Positions 12,376-22,560 of a stretch of DNA of 64,000 nt are shown here, piece by piece. Positions within the stretch are counted from its first letter, which is position 1. Each line of letters opens with the position of its first letter. The DNA comes from Delphinapterus leucas (lineage: Eukaryota; Chordata; Mammalia; Artiodactyla; Monodontidae), in assembly GCF_002288925.2 (NCBI RefSeq), contig NW_022098022.1, positions 1,889,622 through 1,953,621 on the forward strand, read 5' to 3'. Position numbers and translations under genes: made by a program. Under the pieces are notes generated by a model, which saw nothing but the letters and a program-made list of their open reading frames with translations, was not told the DNA's origin and searched no databases.

Positions 12376-13055
12376 CATTAAAAATAAAGTGTGATGAAAG
12401 TTATGGATTTTCTAAAAGCTTTGAAAACGTTTAGAATTACATAAAATTATTTTTTATGTATTTTTGGTTTCTCAGTCAAAAAAAGTCAAACATCAGCAAA
12501 CTCACACGTTTTGGTCTAACTGCAAAATGTAGCTAACCACTGTGAAAACATTTTGCAACAACTGAGTATCTTGTAAGCTGTAAACTGCTTGATACAACTT
12601 CGCTATTATTACTGTGGCGTTAAAATAACTTTTAAACTTTTATCTTGATAGTGACAATAATAAAATCTTATCATGACACACTCTATTTGAAAAGTCAAGA
12701 AAATATATTCTTCACTATTTTTTTCATTATTTGTACATTTGAGAAATTTTAGGAAGACATCAGTTATGTTCTCCTTATCCTATTGTATCTCTTTCTGTGT
12801 TTGCTGCTTCCAGATTTGTTTTGCATTCCTGATATTGCTACTTATGATTTTGTAATTTAATACAGAAATATTTCCCTTTCTGCCCTATATGTTTGTTTTC
12901 CATTTAGTGATACACTGCAGAACAATTTTTTTTTTTTTTACTGAAGGTGAAGTTTTATATCTAAGATATCCAGTCTAAATTATTGTCAGAATATAATAAT
13001 TATACTTTATTGAGCATCTGTTATGTGTCACCCTTTAACAGTTATATAAGTGTTT
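12376..13055. other. AT-rich unique sequence
   Basis: Nothing recognised beyond short A/T runs, such as the T-run near 12928-12940. Confidence 0.45.
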
Positions 13056-13088
13056 TATATATATATATATATATAAATATATATTTAA
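13056..13088. repeat. (TA)n microsatellite
   Basis: Alternating TA tract, slightly interrupted by 'aaatatatattt'. Confidence 0.9.
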
Positions 13089-13199
13089 GAGTTATATATC
13101 TAACTCTTGGAACACAACTTGATAGGTCTATTAGCTTAATATCCATATATGAAAATGACAGAATTCAGTCTCTTTCACTTAGGTGTGTATGGAGGTAAA

Positions 13200-13210
13200 T
13201 ATACATATAT

Positions 13211-13248
<38 letters not shown>
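13200..13248. repeat. Compound (TA)n(CA)n(TA)n microsatellite
   Basis: A short TA tract, then about ten CA units, then about ten TA units. It lies 110 bp from the (TA)n tract at 13056. Confidence 0.95.
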
Positions 13249-13261
13249 TCTTCTATACCGC

Positions 13262-13400
13262 ATTTTTACACTCAGTCATTCAGTAAATATTTTTTGAGCA
13301 CCCAGGTTAAATAGTGAGGATACAACAGTGAACAAAACAGACAAAATACTTGTCCTCATTTAAATGTGCATTTTAGTGGGAGCTGACTTCACGAAAGAAT
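13262..13400 (-). repeat. L2 3' end, antisense
   Basis: 'cattcagtaaatattttttg', 'gagcacccagg', 'acagtgaacaaaacagacaa', 'cattttagtgggagctgact' is the characteristic complement of the L2 3' end. Confidence 0.85.
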
Positions 13401-13529
13401 TTAAGCAGTACAGAGTTACGTAAACTCTAACCAGAGTATTAATTAATAATAGCATAAAGAAAACCCTGGATTTACCAAGGAGCCAGAAATAGCACTAAAT
13501 GTAATTTCCTCCCAACCGGCACTGTTTTT

Positions 13530-13640
13530 CGAGGGTTTTGTGAAGAATTAAATAAAATTATGCCGTAAGTCTTGTACGATGCCTAGTATTTGACAGATGT
13601 TTAACATGTATTGGTCATACTGATGGAGATTTTACTTATT
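13530..13640 (+). repeat. Probable MIR 3' end, sense
   Basis: 'gtgaagaattaaataaaatt', 'gatgcctagtatttgacaga' fit a diverged MIR 3' half. It could be extended upstream to about 13440. Confidence 0.45.
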
Positions 13641-14878
13641 AATATTATTAGTGGTGTTAGTATATATGGAACCTACATCTGGCTTTGGACTTTAAAATAG
13701 TCAATACAAAGAGGTAAATGTAGAAAGTCAAACGTTTGAAAAATTTCCTAGAATAAAATCAACAATTATTCCAGATAAGCACCCAAAGTTATTTCTGGTC
13801 CTAAGACTTCACTGAAATCTCTCCCATTGATCAAAGGAAAGAAGGCAGTGTTTGATTAAAACCCTGACATCTTTCTTATGTTAGAGTCTGTACTGATTAC
13901 ATGTTTTTCCTATTACTCCTCAAAAAATACTGGAAGATACCAAGTGACTATAATCAAATGGGAGGATGAAATAAAATGCGTTCTGTTACTCAGCTCCCTA
14001 AGTTAAGAAGTAGTTTTCTATAATATATTATAGATACGGACTACATGTCCTTTAAGAAAAACCTCTTAAAAATATTGCTCCTAACTCAGAGATAATATAC
14101 GAGAATTTAAGATTACGCTGAATAAGAATACCTGGATTACACTGCTTTTTGCTGCCAGTTGAGTAGTGATCCACGTGATTTAATAGATAAGTTAGCCAGA
14201 GACTTGGCCAACCTTTCCTTAGAAAGACGTGTTATCCAAAAATGTCCATGACTAAAGAGAGAAGACCTCTGCATACAACTGATGTTGTCTCTTTAAAGTG
14301 CCACTTTAAAATCCGTAAGTAACAAATAATGAAATCTGAACTTCAACCCAGGTCTACCTGATGCCCACAGCAAATTTTCTTATCTTTCACACCAATATAT
14401 AGAAATCTGTGTTAGACTATCAAATGTCAAAATCAGTTTTATTGTGTTTAGTAAGTATTAGTATGCTCAATAGTTACAAGCATACTTTTTGTATTTTTAT
14501 TCACAATATAATTTCTAAACATTAAAAATTATTTCCACAAGAGAATAAATGAGTCGACAAGAGACAGAATTAAGCTGCTGTTACGCTGAGGAAATGTTGA
14601 AGAATAAAATAAAACAGTATTTGACTCAACTGAACCATGCTAGCATCAATCTACATCTAGAGTACTTGAAGTTAAAACTGGTTGCAAATGAAATTTTTTC
14701 TGATACAAACATGTATTAAATAGAAATGATTTTTACTTCTATAAAGTATTATTTACTAATATACAACTAGCCCCTCTATCTTTGTAAGTAAACACAGGAA
14801 GCACTTTTCCATAATTAGTAAGATAGAATATGTTCAGTAATAAACATGTGAACTATTTATTACTTTTATTGAAGGCTA
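13641..14878. other. AT-rich unique sequence, no gene seen
   Basis: No repeat or ORF that I can support. Confidence 0.45.
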
Positions 14879-15336
14879 TGGGGATGGTTAATTTTATGGG
14901 TCAACTTGGCTGTGCAACCGTGCCCAGATATTTGGGCAAATATTATTCTGGATGTTTCTATGAAAGTGTTTTTTGGATGAGATAAGCATTTAAATCAGAG
15001 GACTCTGAGTAAAGAAGATTATCCTTCATAACATGGATGGGCCTCATCCAGTCAGCTGAAAACCTTAGTAGGACAAAGGCTGACTCCTTGGGCAGGAAGG
15101 AATTCTGCCAGCAGATGGCCTTCAGGCTTGAAGTGCAGCTCTTCTCTGGGTCACCAGCTTCCCAGTCTAGCCTGCAGATTTTGGATTTACCAAAAGCTTC
15201 TACAACTGTGGGAGCCAATTCCTTAAAATAAATCTGTATCTTTGTCTCTGTTTCTCTCTCTTTCTGCACAGACATACGCATACACACCCACACCCCCCTC
15301 GTTGGCCTGTTTCTCTAGAGAAACCCAACTAAGTAC
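14879..15336 (+). mobile_element. Old LTR-like interspersed repeat
   Basis: Recognisable mammalian repeat: 'ggttaattttatgggtcaac' near the start, 'gatgagataagcatttaaat', 'tgggcctcatccagtcagct', 'aattctgccagcagatggcc', 'gagccaattccttaaaataa' with an AATAAA signal, a CA-rich stretch, and an end near 'tttctctagagaaacccaac'. The layout (polyadenylation signal near the 3' side, ends close to TG...CA) suggests a solo LTR of an ERVL/MaLR-like family. I cannot name the subfamily with confidence. ORFs on both strands here are by-products of the repeat. Confidence 0.6.
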
Positions 15337-15690
15337 GAACATAAACATAATTTGCACATGAGTCCAAATTCATCAGTTTCTAGAACCTAGAAAATCTAAA
15401 CACATACTGTATAATTCTTTGGATAATCTGGTAAATTGTTATTTTAAACGAATATAAATATGAACTGAATATAAATTAAATACAAGTGTATTGGGGATAG
15501 TTTAACTAAAGAGATACAAGAATAATCATTACACATCAATATAAATCAAGAGCAGAGGGTCTAGAGTGGACTAACTGGATGAATGAATGAATGAAAAATT
15601 AACTGATACTAAGCTATCACATGTGACCAGTAGAAAAAAACAAGTAATAATGAAACTACATTGAGCACAGAATGGCTCTTAACATTGAGA
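15337..15690. other. AT-rich unique sequence
   Basis: Nothing recognised apart from a short (GAAT)n run near 15580. Confidence 0.4.
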
Positions 15691-15714
15691 CAAAAAAAAA
15701 AAAAAAAAAAAAAA
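15691..15714 (+). repeat. Poly(A) tract
   Basis: About 24 consecutive A. No retroelement body is recognisable immediately upstream, so this may be a simple repeat or the tail of a very short insertion. Confidence 0.85.
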
Positions 15715-15864
15715 ACGGTGAAGAATGAAATGAAAATATTTCCACAGAAAAGTTTTATTAAATGAAAATTTTAAAAGGAAACTAGTCAATTTTCTATAGG
15801 AGTTTTTATAACTGACCATCATAAAACCTGCAAAAACACTTTCCTAAAGACTAAATTTGGCTGC

Positions 15865-16042
15865 ATTACTGAGTATCTAGTGTGTGGCTATAATAATTGA
15901 GCGCACACTACAACCCTATGAGGGAGGAATTACGTCTCCATTTTACAAACTGGGTAACCTGCCCACGATTACGTAACTAGAGAGCGCTGCAGAGGACATT
16001 CAAGCTCAGTCTGCCCAGCCCCATCCTCCTAACACAGTATGG
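15865..16042 (-). repeat. MIR SINE, antisense
   Basis: 'gagtatctagtgtgtggcta', 'acaaccctatgagggaggaa', 'ctccattttacaaactgggt', 'aagctcagtctgcccagccc', then the head region 'atcctcctaacacagtatgg'. The tRNA-like head end coincides with the perfect inverted repeat at 16023-16070. Confidence 0.75.
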
Positions 16043-16070
16043 TGAGAAAGACATACTGTGTTAGGAGGAT
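16023..16070. repeat. Perfect 19-bp inverted repeat (hairpin)
   Basis: Arm 1 is 16023-16041 and arm 2 is 16052-16070. They are exact reverse complements with a 10-nt loop (gtgagaaaga). After one mismatch the stem continues for two more pairs. The left arm is MIR sequence and the right arm appears to be an inverted copy of it. Confidence 0.9.
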
Positions 16071-18630
16071 TGGATTCTTAACCTTGAGTGATTTTCAAGT
16101 AAGTCAACAATGACTGTCTATCCTATTTTAGCTTAGCCCTCTCTACTATGAGTGTAAGAAACAGCTAATTTCCTGAGATCTCTTCCAGGTTTACTCTTGT
16201 ATATTTGTTTCTGAAGTAATTAGTTTCTGTAATTTAACTAACCTCTAAGATATTGCAAAAATGAATCTTGTTTTCTGGGTAAACGTGCTCAGGATATTTA
16301 AACTGGCAACCAAAAGTGATCAAGACTACACTGCTGGGCTTTGAGGAAAAAAAGTAATTTTGTTTGAAAAGAATCTTTGTGCCACACACAGTACACGGTT
16401 TATTTCTTGCATACATGTTCCCTCCATAATCATGAAACCACATGTAGGTCTCACTTCTCTGGGGAACACTCTGATTTTGAAAATAGAACTGCCTTTGTCC
16501 CCCTCTTCATGCACTTAATTGTCACTAATAGCTATGTAATAATAAACAAATGTGGGCCACAGCTTTATACCCTGAAGTAATTATTGATGCCACAGAGATA
16601 CTTTTAAAAGGGTTTATTCCACTTGTCGTTAAGCGTCAACACAGATCCGAACAACTGCATGAAGCAGTACAGGAACAGTACATGCGTGAAAGGGGTAAGT
16701 TTATTTTTGTATGTAGCCATGTCTGTGCCTGCACACAGTCTTGATTTTATCACACACAAGGGCAGATTCTGAATATGTTTATTTTTAAAAATATGTTTTT
16801 GACACAGTATGTTTAGATATAGTCTGTCAAACTACCTCAATGTTTTGTCTCATATTAAATCAACACACTTATTTCTCCAAAACTAAATCAGTTGTTTTGC
16901 AGAGAGCCAGGGCAACAGCAGATGTCAACACCAGTTTTTGTAGAATTCCTGTTTTTTCCATCATAGTGCCATCAGATAATGTGACACGTGTAAAGGTTAG
17001 GGGAAAAAAAGGCGGTGAGGCATTGTCTCTAGAACTGCTTGTATGGACAAAAAACTTGGATGTCATCCTCCTACATATCAACAAAAGCAGGCAGAATTTG
17101 TTGAGAAGAAAGTACCTAATTTTCAACATTTATAACATGAAACACTTATGGGGTTATCAGGCTTCAGTTGAGAGTTTGGAGTCAGATAATATATTAAGCT
17201 GAATTCTATGACTTTCTTGATATTTAACCATTTGATCTACAAAATGGTAATTCCACAGGTTTTGACGTACAGGTAGATTTTAGAGGAATCAGTACATAAT
17301 CATGATATAGCTTAGAAAGCCCTGGTAAAATGGTCAAAGAGAAACTCAGGGGAAGGTGAACTCATTTATGAAGCTCCAGTTAGCATCACCCTTACGTGTG
17401 GTTGTGCACAGACCTTCCTTGGTTTAGGTTTTTATCACTGATTAATAATCAAACTGGAAATTGAATTAAAAATGATTTCTTCTCTAGTGATAAGCTGCCA
17501 CTGGGTCACAGAAGTGGACAGAGAAGAATGAACATAGTTTTTCATTATGTCTCACTGCTCTGGAAAGGCAAGAGTCAGTGAGATAGTAAAACATCTAAAC
17601 AGGAGAACTTTGGTTTATCTCTGGGCCAAGGAGAAGGAAAGGTGACAAGTTATTATGGGTACTTATAGCTTTTGAAGCTCAGCTCTCCTTCTGCCACCAG
17701 TATCCTCAGAACCACTCTCTCTTCCATAGTCTCAGAACAGGTCCTTAGGATGGAGCATATGCTTTTTCTTGCTCCTGTTGCCAAGTGAGAATTGCGTGAA
17801 TCTGGCTACAACTATTGCTTGAGAAATGCGTGTGACCCAATTTAGGCCAACGTGAGTCACGTTCAAGTCTTTGGTGGAAACCCTTGGGAAAGAGTTACTA
17901 CTCTACTAGACTTGAACCTGGGAGGATGCAGGTCTGTAGATGCTAAAGGCTGCAACGTAGGGAAGCACACCCTGAGAGTGAGGCCAACATGGAGGAGAGA
18001 AGAAGCAAGAAATGGAGGGAAACTGGGACTTCTGGTACTTGTTTAAATCTCTAATTCCAACGAAGAAGTTTCTTTTCAGTTACAGGGGCATACATTCCCT
18101 TTGGTTTAAGCAAGTTTCAAGCAGATTTTCTGAACTTTCCTCTTAAGAAAGTCCTGAGTAATACAACAAAAGGATGAGATGGGCAGAGGAAAGTGAGAAG
18201 CTCCTTCTGGATATACTCTCGGAGATAATGCTCCTTGTGGGGAGCGGGGTGAGTCTCAGCATTTGGGGATACCACTAGCCTGCTTTAGCTATTCACAATG
18301 CATTGTGCACAGGCTTACAAGTGTTGCCCTTCAGAATCAAAAAGAAAAAAACATTATGAAATCCTAGATCCCTTTGGACCATTTCTCAAACTGTACCTAT
18401 ATAAGTATTATAATGGAGGTAAATGCAACTTCTATTGCATTCACAGACCCCTATCTTTTTTCAGAACCTCTTACTGAAAAACTCTATTCCTACCTATACA
18501 TTTGTAAAATGTATTCAAAACTTTCTTCAATTTGAAAATCTTTGTCAGAAAATAAATCATTCTTATAGCTCATGCTTTCAATCATTCTGTTTTCTGAAAA
18601 GTTCTTTTACTCACTTTTTCCCATAAAAGA
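16071..18630. other. Mostly unclassified sequence, no gene seen
   Basis: ORFs of up to 120 codons (16840-17202) show no domain. The stretch 17640-18060 reads like a very old interspersed repeat ('agaattgcgtgaatctggct', 'gtgaggccaacatggaggag') but I cannot assign a family. Confidence 0.35.
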
Positions 18631-18634
18631 TCTT

Positions 18635-18720
18635 TCTTCCTTTAAGCTCAGATCAAATACCACCATCTCAGTGAGACCTTGAGTATCAGCTTTCTCTTTC
18701 AACCTACATCATAAAACACG
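18635..18720 (+). repeat. L2 fragment, sense
   Basis: 'tttaagctcagatcaaatac', 'caccatctcagtgagacctt' matches the L2 stretch just upstream of its 3' end. Confidence 0.6.
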
Positions 18721-18724
18721 TATT

Positions 18725-19165
18725 CATTCACTTGTTTTTTCTGTCTACAAATATTAATTAAATACTTATTAATGTGTTGGATGCTTTGTTCATTACTAAG
18801 GATTAAAAAAAAAATTCTAGAATATATCTCTGCCCTAAAAGACCTTACAGTCTAGGGGGAATTACAAATAAGTACATTAACAATTTACTAACCTCTGAAA
18901 AGAGCTTCCCAATATATAATTACAAGTGAGAAAATCAGAAGGAAACAGGAGGTGCATGAGGTGATGAGGGAGGAGGTGACAGCTGATAAGGAGAGATTCT
19001 ACCGAAGCAGGAAGTAGGTATCAGGTCATGAAGATGCCTCTCTGCCCTTCGTGTATCATGAAGGGATGTAGAATGGAAAACCACTGGATGATTTTAAGTA
19101 AGAGAGCAACGTAACCAGGTTGTGTTTTAAATGTTCACTGTGGCATTAGGATGGAGGATGAATAG
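18725..19165 (-). repeat. L2 3' part, antisense
   Basis: 'aaatacttattaatgtgttg', 'ttacagtctagggggaatta', 'ggtgatgagggaggaggtga', 'aaaaccactggatgatttta', 'gttcactgtggcattaggat'. It faces away from the sense L2 piece beside it, so the two come from separate copies or an inverted segment. Confidence 0.7.
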
Positions 19166-19292
19166 GACAATCTTTAGCACTGATTTGCCTGGTAGAGACT
19201 TGGTATGTGCTTGTGGTTTTGGTGTAATTATGAATTGCCTCCCTTCATTCTCAATAATGTCCTGTCTTGGACAGTAAATTCTGTGGTCACCT

Positions 19293-19305
19293 TAAGAGTG
19301 AATTA
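19293..19305 (+). repeat. Target-site duplication, left copy (L1)
   Basis: The 13-bp sequence taagagtgaatta directly precedes the L1 5' end and is repeated exactly at 21621-21633. Confidence 0.85.
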
Positions 19306-19714
19306 AGAGACCTTGAAGATGGAGGAGGAGTAAGACGCGGAGATCACCTTCCTCCCCACAGATACACCAGAAATACATCTACACGTGGAACAACTCCTAC
19401 AGAACACCTACTGGATGCTGGCAGAAGACCTCAGACCTCCCAAAAGGCAAGAAACTCTCCATGTACCTGGATATATATATATTTTTTCCTTTTTCTCTTT
19501 TTGCGAGTGTATATGTGTGCGTTTCTTTGTGTGATTCTGTCTGTATAGCTTTGCTTTTACCATTTGTCCTAGAGTTCTGTCTGTCCTTTTTTTTTTTTTC
19601 TTTCTATTTTTTAGTATAGTTTTTAGTGCTTGTTATCATTGGTAGACTTGTTTTTTTGGTTTGGTTGCTCTCTATTTATTTTTTTAATTACTTTTAAATT
19701 TTTAATATTTTTTA

Positions 19715-19724
19715 AATTTTTATT
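19715..19724 (+). repeat. Target-site duplication, left copy (SINE)
   Basis: aatttttatt is repeated at 19932-19941 on the other side of the CHR SINE. Confidence 0.7.
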
Positions 19725-19931
19725 ATTTATTTATTTTTGCAGTACGCGGGCCTCTCACTGTTGTGGCCTCTCCCGTTGCAGAGCACAGGCTCCGGACGCG
19801 CAGGCTCAGCGGCCACGGCTCACGGGCCCAGCCGCTCCGCAGCATGTGGGATCTTCCTGGACCGGGGCACGAACCCGCATCCCCTGCATTGGCAGGCAGA
19901 CTCTCAACCACTGCACCACCAGGGAAGCCCT
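19725..19931 (-). mobile_element. CHR-type SINE (tRNA-Glu-derived), nested in L1
   Basis: On the minus strand it starts 'gggcttccctggtggtgcag', carries the tRNA-like promoter region, then 'gaagatcccacatgctgcgg', 'gagcggctgggcccgtgagc' and 'gcgcgtccggagcctgtgct', and ends in an A/T-rich tail. The many CpGs in the body are typical of the abundant cetacean form. A 10-bp duplication flanks it. Being inside the L1, it is younger than that L1. Confidence 0.9.
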
Positions 19932-19941
19932 AATTTTTATT
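19932..19941 (+). repeat. Target-site duplication, right copy (SINE)
   Basis: aatttttatt, matching 19715-19724. It lies in an A/T-rich stretch, so part of the match could be chance. Confidence 0.7.
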
Positions 19942-20500
19942 TTAATTATTTTATTTTATTTTTTTCTTTCTTTCTTTCTTTTTTTCTCCCTTTTCTTCTG
20001 AGCCGTGTGGCTGACAGGGTCTTGGTGCTCTAGCCGGGTGTCAGGCCTGTGCCTCTGAGGTAGGAGAGCCGAGTTCAGGACACTGGTCCACCAGAAACCT
20101 CCCAGCTTCACATAATATCAAACAGTGAAAATCTCCCAGAGATCTCCACCTCAAGGCTACGACCCAGCTCCACTCAACGACCAGCAAGCTACAGTGCTGG
20201 ACACCCTATGCCAAACAACTAGCAAGACAGGAACACAACCCCACCCATTAGCAGAGAGGCTGCCTAAAATCATAATAAGGTCACAGACACTCCAAAACAC
20301 ACCACCAGACGCGGTCCTGCCCACCAGAAAGACAAGATCCAGCCTCATCCACCAGAACACAGGCACCACTCCCCTCCACCACGAAGCCTACACAACCCAC
20401 TGTACCCACCTCAGCCACTGGGGGCAGACACCGAAAACAACGGGAACTATGAACATGCAGCCTGAAGAAACGAGACCACAAACACAGAAAGTTAAGCAAA

Positions 20501-21389
20501 ATGAGAAGACAGAGAGACACACAGCAGATGAAGGAGCAAGGTGAAAACACACCAGAACAAATGAAGAGGAAATAGGCAGTCTACCTGAAAAAGAATTCAG
20601 AATAATGATAGTAAAGATGATCCAAAATCTTGGAAATAGAATAGAGAAAATACAAGAAACATTTAACAAGGACCTAGAAGAACTAAAGAGCAAACAAACA
20701 ATGATGAACAACACAGTAAATGAAATTTAAAATTCTCCAGGAGGAATCAACAGCAGAATAACTGAGGCAGAAGAACACATAAAAGACCTGGAAGATAAAA
20801 TAGTGGAAATAACTACCACAGAGCAGAATAAATAAAAAAGAATGAAAAGAATTGAGGACAGTCTCAGAGACCTCTGGGACAACTTAAAACGCAGCAACAT
20901 TCAAATTATAGGGGCCTCAGAAGAAGAAGAGAAAAAGAAAGGGACTGAGAAAATATTTGAAGAGATTATAGTTGAAAACTTCCCTAATATGGGAAAGGAA
21001 ATTGTCAATCAATTCCAGGAAGCGCAGAGAGTCCCATAAAGGATAAATCCAAGGAGAAACACACCAAGACACATATTAATCAAACTATCAAAAATTAAAT
21101 ACAAAGTAAAAATATTAAAAGCAGCAAGGGAAAAACAACAAATAACACACAAGGGAATCCCCCATAAGGTTAACAGCTGATCTTTCAGGAGAAACTGCAA
21201 GCCAGAAAGGAGGGGCAGGACATATTTAAAGTGATGAAAGGGAAAAATCTACAGCCAAGATTACTCTACCCGGCAAGGATCTCATTGAGATTCAACGGAG
21301 AAATTAAAACCTTTACAGACAAGCAAAAACTAAGAGAATTCAGCACCACCAAACCAGCTTTACAACAAGTGCTAAAGGAACTTCTCTAG
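20501..21389 (+). pseudogene. L1 ORF1 remnant (ORF1p, RNA-binding chaperone)
   Basis: ORF1p is the trimeric RNA-binding protein that coats L1 RNA. The start ATG at 20501 is present, and the sequence follows the ORF1 order: an N-terminal coiled coil ('gaactaaagagcaaacaaac'), the RRM-like centre (an ...LRDLWDNLKRSNIQIIGASEEEE... stretch in the frame open from 20842) and the C-terminal domain up to the family's stop at 21387-21389. It is disabled several times. A small deletion about 65 bp after the ATG brings in an early stop. In-frame stops lie at 20728-20730, 20833-20835 and 21037-21039. Small indels near 21165 and 21190 break the C-terminal part. The longest surviving piece is 20842-21039 (65 codons). 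Confidence 0.85.
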
Positions 21390-21445
21390 GCAAGAAACAC
21401 AGAGAGGAAAAGTCCTACAATAACAAACCCAAAACAATTAAGAAA

Positions 21446-21620
21446 ATGGTAATAGGAACATACATATTGATAACTACCTTAAGTGTAAATGGATTAAATG
21501 CTCCAACCAAAAGACACAGACTGTCTGAATGGATAAAAATCAAGACCCGTATATATGCTGTCTACAAGAGACCCACTTCAGACTTAGGGATACATACAGA
21601 CTGAAAGTGAGGGGAGGGAA
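21446..21620 (+). pseudogene. L1 ORF2 N-terminal stub (endonuclease start only)
   Basis: Begins with ATG at 21446 and encodes the start of the L1 endonuclease domain, including the conserved N-G-L-N-A-P-T-K-R-H-R-L segment at about residues 15-27. A one-base loss near 21535 shifts the frame. The sequence ends at the target-site duplication (21621) after about 58 codons, so the rest of the endonuclease and all of the reverse transcriptase are absent. Confidence 0.8.
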
Positions 21621-21633
21621 TAAGAGTGAATTA
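21621..21633 (+). repeat. Target-site duplication, right copy (L1)
   Basis: taagagtgaatta, identical to 19293-19305, and directly after the truncated ORF2 with no A-tail between. Confidence 0.85.
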
Positions 21634-21854
21634 TACTGGAAGATAATTAAAATGCAACAAACGAGAAAGGCCAGTTGGAAGTCTGCTGCATGAACACTGC
21701 CTAGAGAGAAAGGCACCTAAACTAAGTTAGTGGCCAGGGAGATGAAGAAAAACAAGAAGCATTTTCTTTCTACTAGAGCCAATTACTTGTACCTTGATCT
21801 AGCACTTAATGCATTTTGTTTTGTGTTAAGATTCATTGTTTATATGTTTATTTT

Positions 21855-21985
21855 CCCCAATCAATCTTAGATTCCTTGAGGGCAAGAACTACATCCTCCA
21901 GTTCTGCTTTCCTTCAGAGATTAGCGCAATGCCTTGAACAGACTGCTTACTGAACAAGTATTGATTTGAATTAATACAATTTTAC
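21855..21985 (+). repeat. L2 3' end, sense
   Basis: 'ttagattccttgagggcaag', 'gcgcaatgccttgaacagac', 'gcttactgaacaagtattga' is the L2 terminal segment. Confidence 0.7.
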
Positions 21986-22344
21986 CAGCATATTTTACAA
22001 AGAGAAATAAATGACTAAAGGCCTTTGCAGAGTTCTTTACCATTCATGGGGAGCAGAATTTTATCGTCATGAGTCAACAGCATGTAACATGTACAGCGTA
22101 TAATTTTAAGTCCTTCCCCTTAGTTCTACTGAAAGACTTCATCATATTGGGCCATCAAATGAGGTCTCTGCTACTTCACATTAACTCAGACTCTTGATAT
22201 GAAGAGAAGGGGTGTCTACCACCAACTGACGGCAGAGGGTCTTTGGGCTTGGTAAATAGTAGGGTCTGGACAAAAATTTTTTGAATGAATGAATAAATTC
22301 TCCATTAGTATAGTTGGCACAGATAAGCCTCTGTCCCTTCTTAT

Positions 22345-22560
22345 TCTATGCTTCCATACTATCTTACACATCACATTCTTTTCTACATGGCTTATAACAT
22401 TGTATTAAAATTACTTGGATATATGTCCTTGAGCTCCTCAGGGTAAGACCTATACTTAATGCATCATTATATTCCTATTTCCTGGAAAAAATGCCTGGTA
22501 CTCAACCCGGGTTTATTCCTCTGGAAGCATCAACATTTAAGTGTTGACCTTTGTAGAAAT
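22345..22560 (+). repeat. Probable L2 3' part, sense
   Basis: 'acacatcacattcttttcta', 'tccttgagctcctcagggta', 'aaaaaatgcctggtactcaa' follow L2 order. Diverged. Confidence 0.5.

Larger units (their letters stand above)
19306..21620 (+). mobile_element. L1 with intact 5' end but no 3' end, flanked by 13-bp TSDs
   Basis: Starts with 'gaccttgaagatgg', typical of the 5' end of cetartiodactyl L1, and runs through the 5' UTR (to about 20500), ORF1 (20501-21389) and the first ~175 bp of ORF2 (from 21446). It then stops: most of ORF2, the 3' UTR and the poly(A) tail are missing. The exact 13-bp duplication on both sides shows that this truncated form is what was inserted. A CHR SINE (19725-19931) later landed in the 5' UTR. 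L1 copies are normally truncated at the 5' end, so this is the reverse of the usual pattern. The coding regions are broken, so the copy is dead. Confidence 0.85.

Noticed and set aside
14958..15293. 111-codon minus-strand ORF and a 64-codon plus-strand ORF
   Set aside because: Both fall in the LTR-like repeat at 14879-15336.
15691..15714. Poly(A) tail of a processed pseudogene
   Set aside because: No recognisable gene body lies upstream and no flanking duplication is evident.
19630..20033. ORFs of 98-123 codons
   Set aside because: They run from low-complexity L1 5' UTR through the nested CHR SINE.
20125..20544. 139-codon Pro/Thr-rich ORF
   Set aside because: It lies in the L1 5' UTR and is a by-product of that sequence; the real ORF1 start at 20501 is in another frame.
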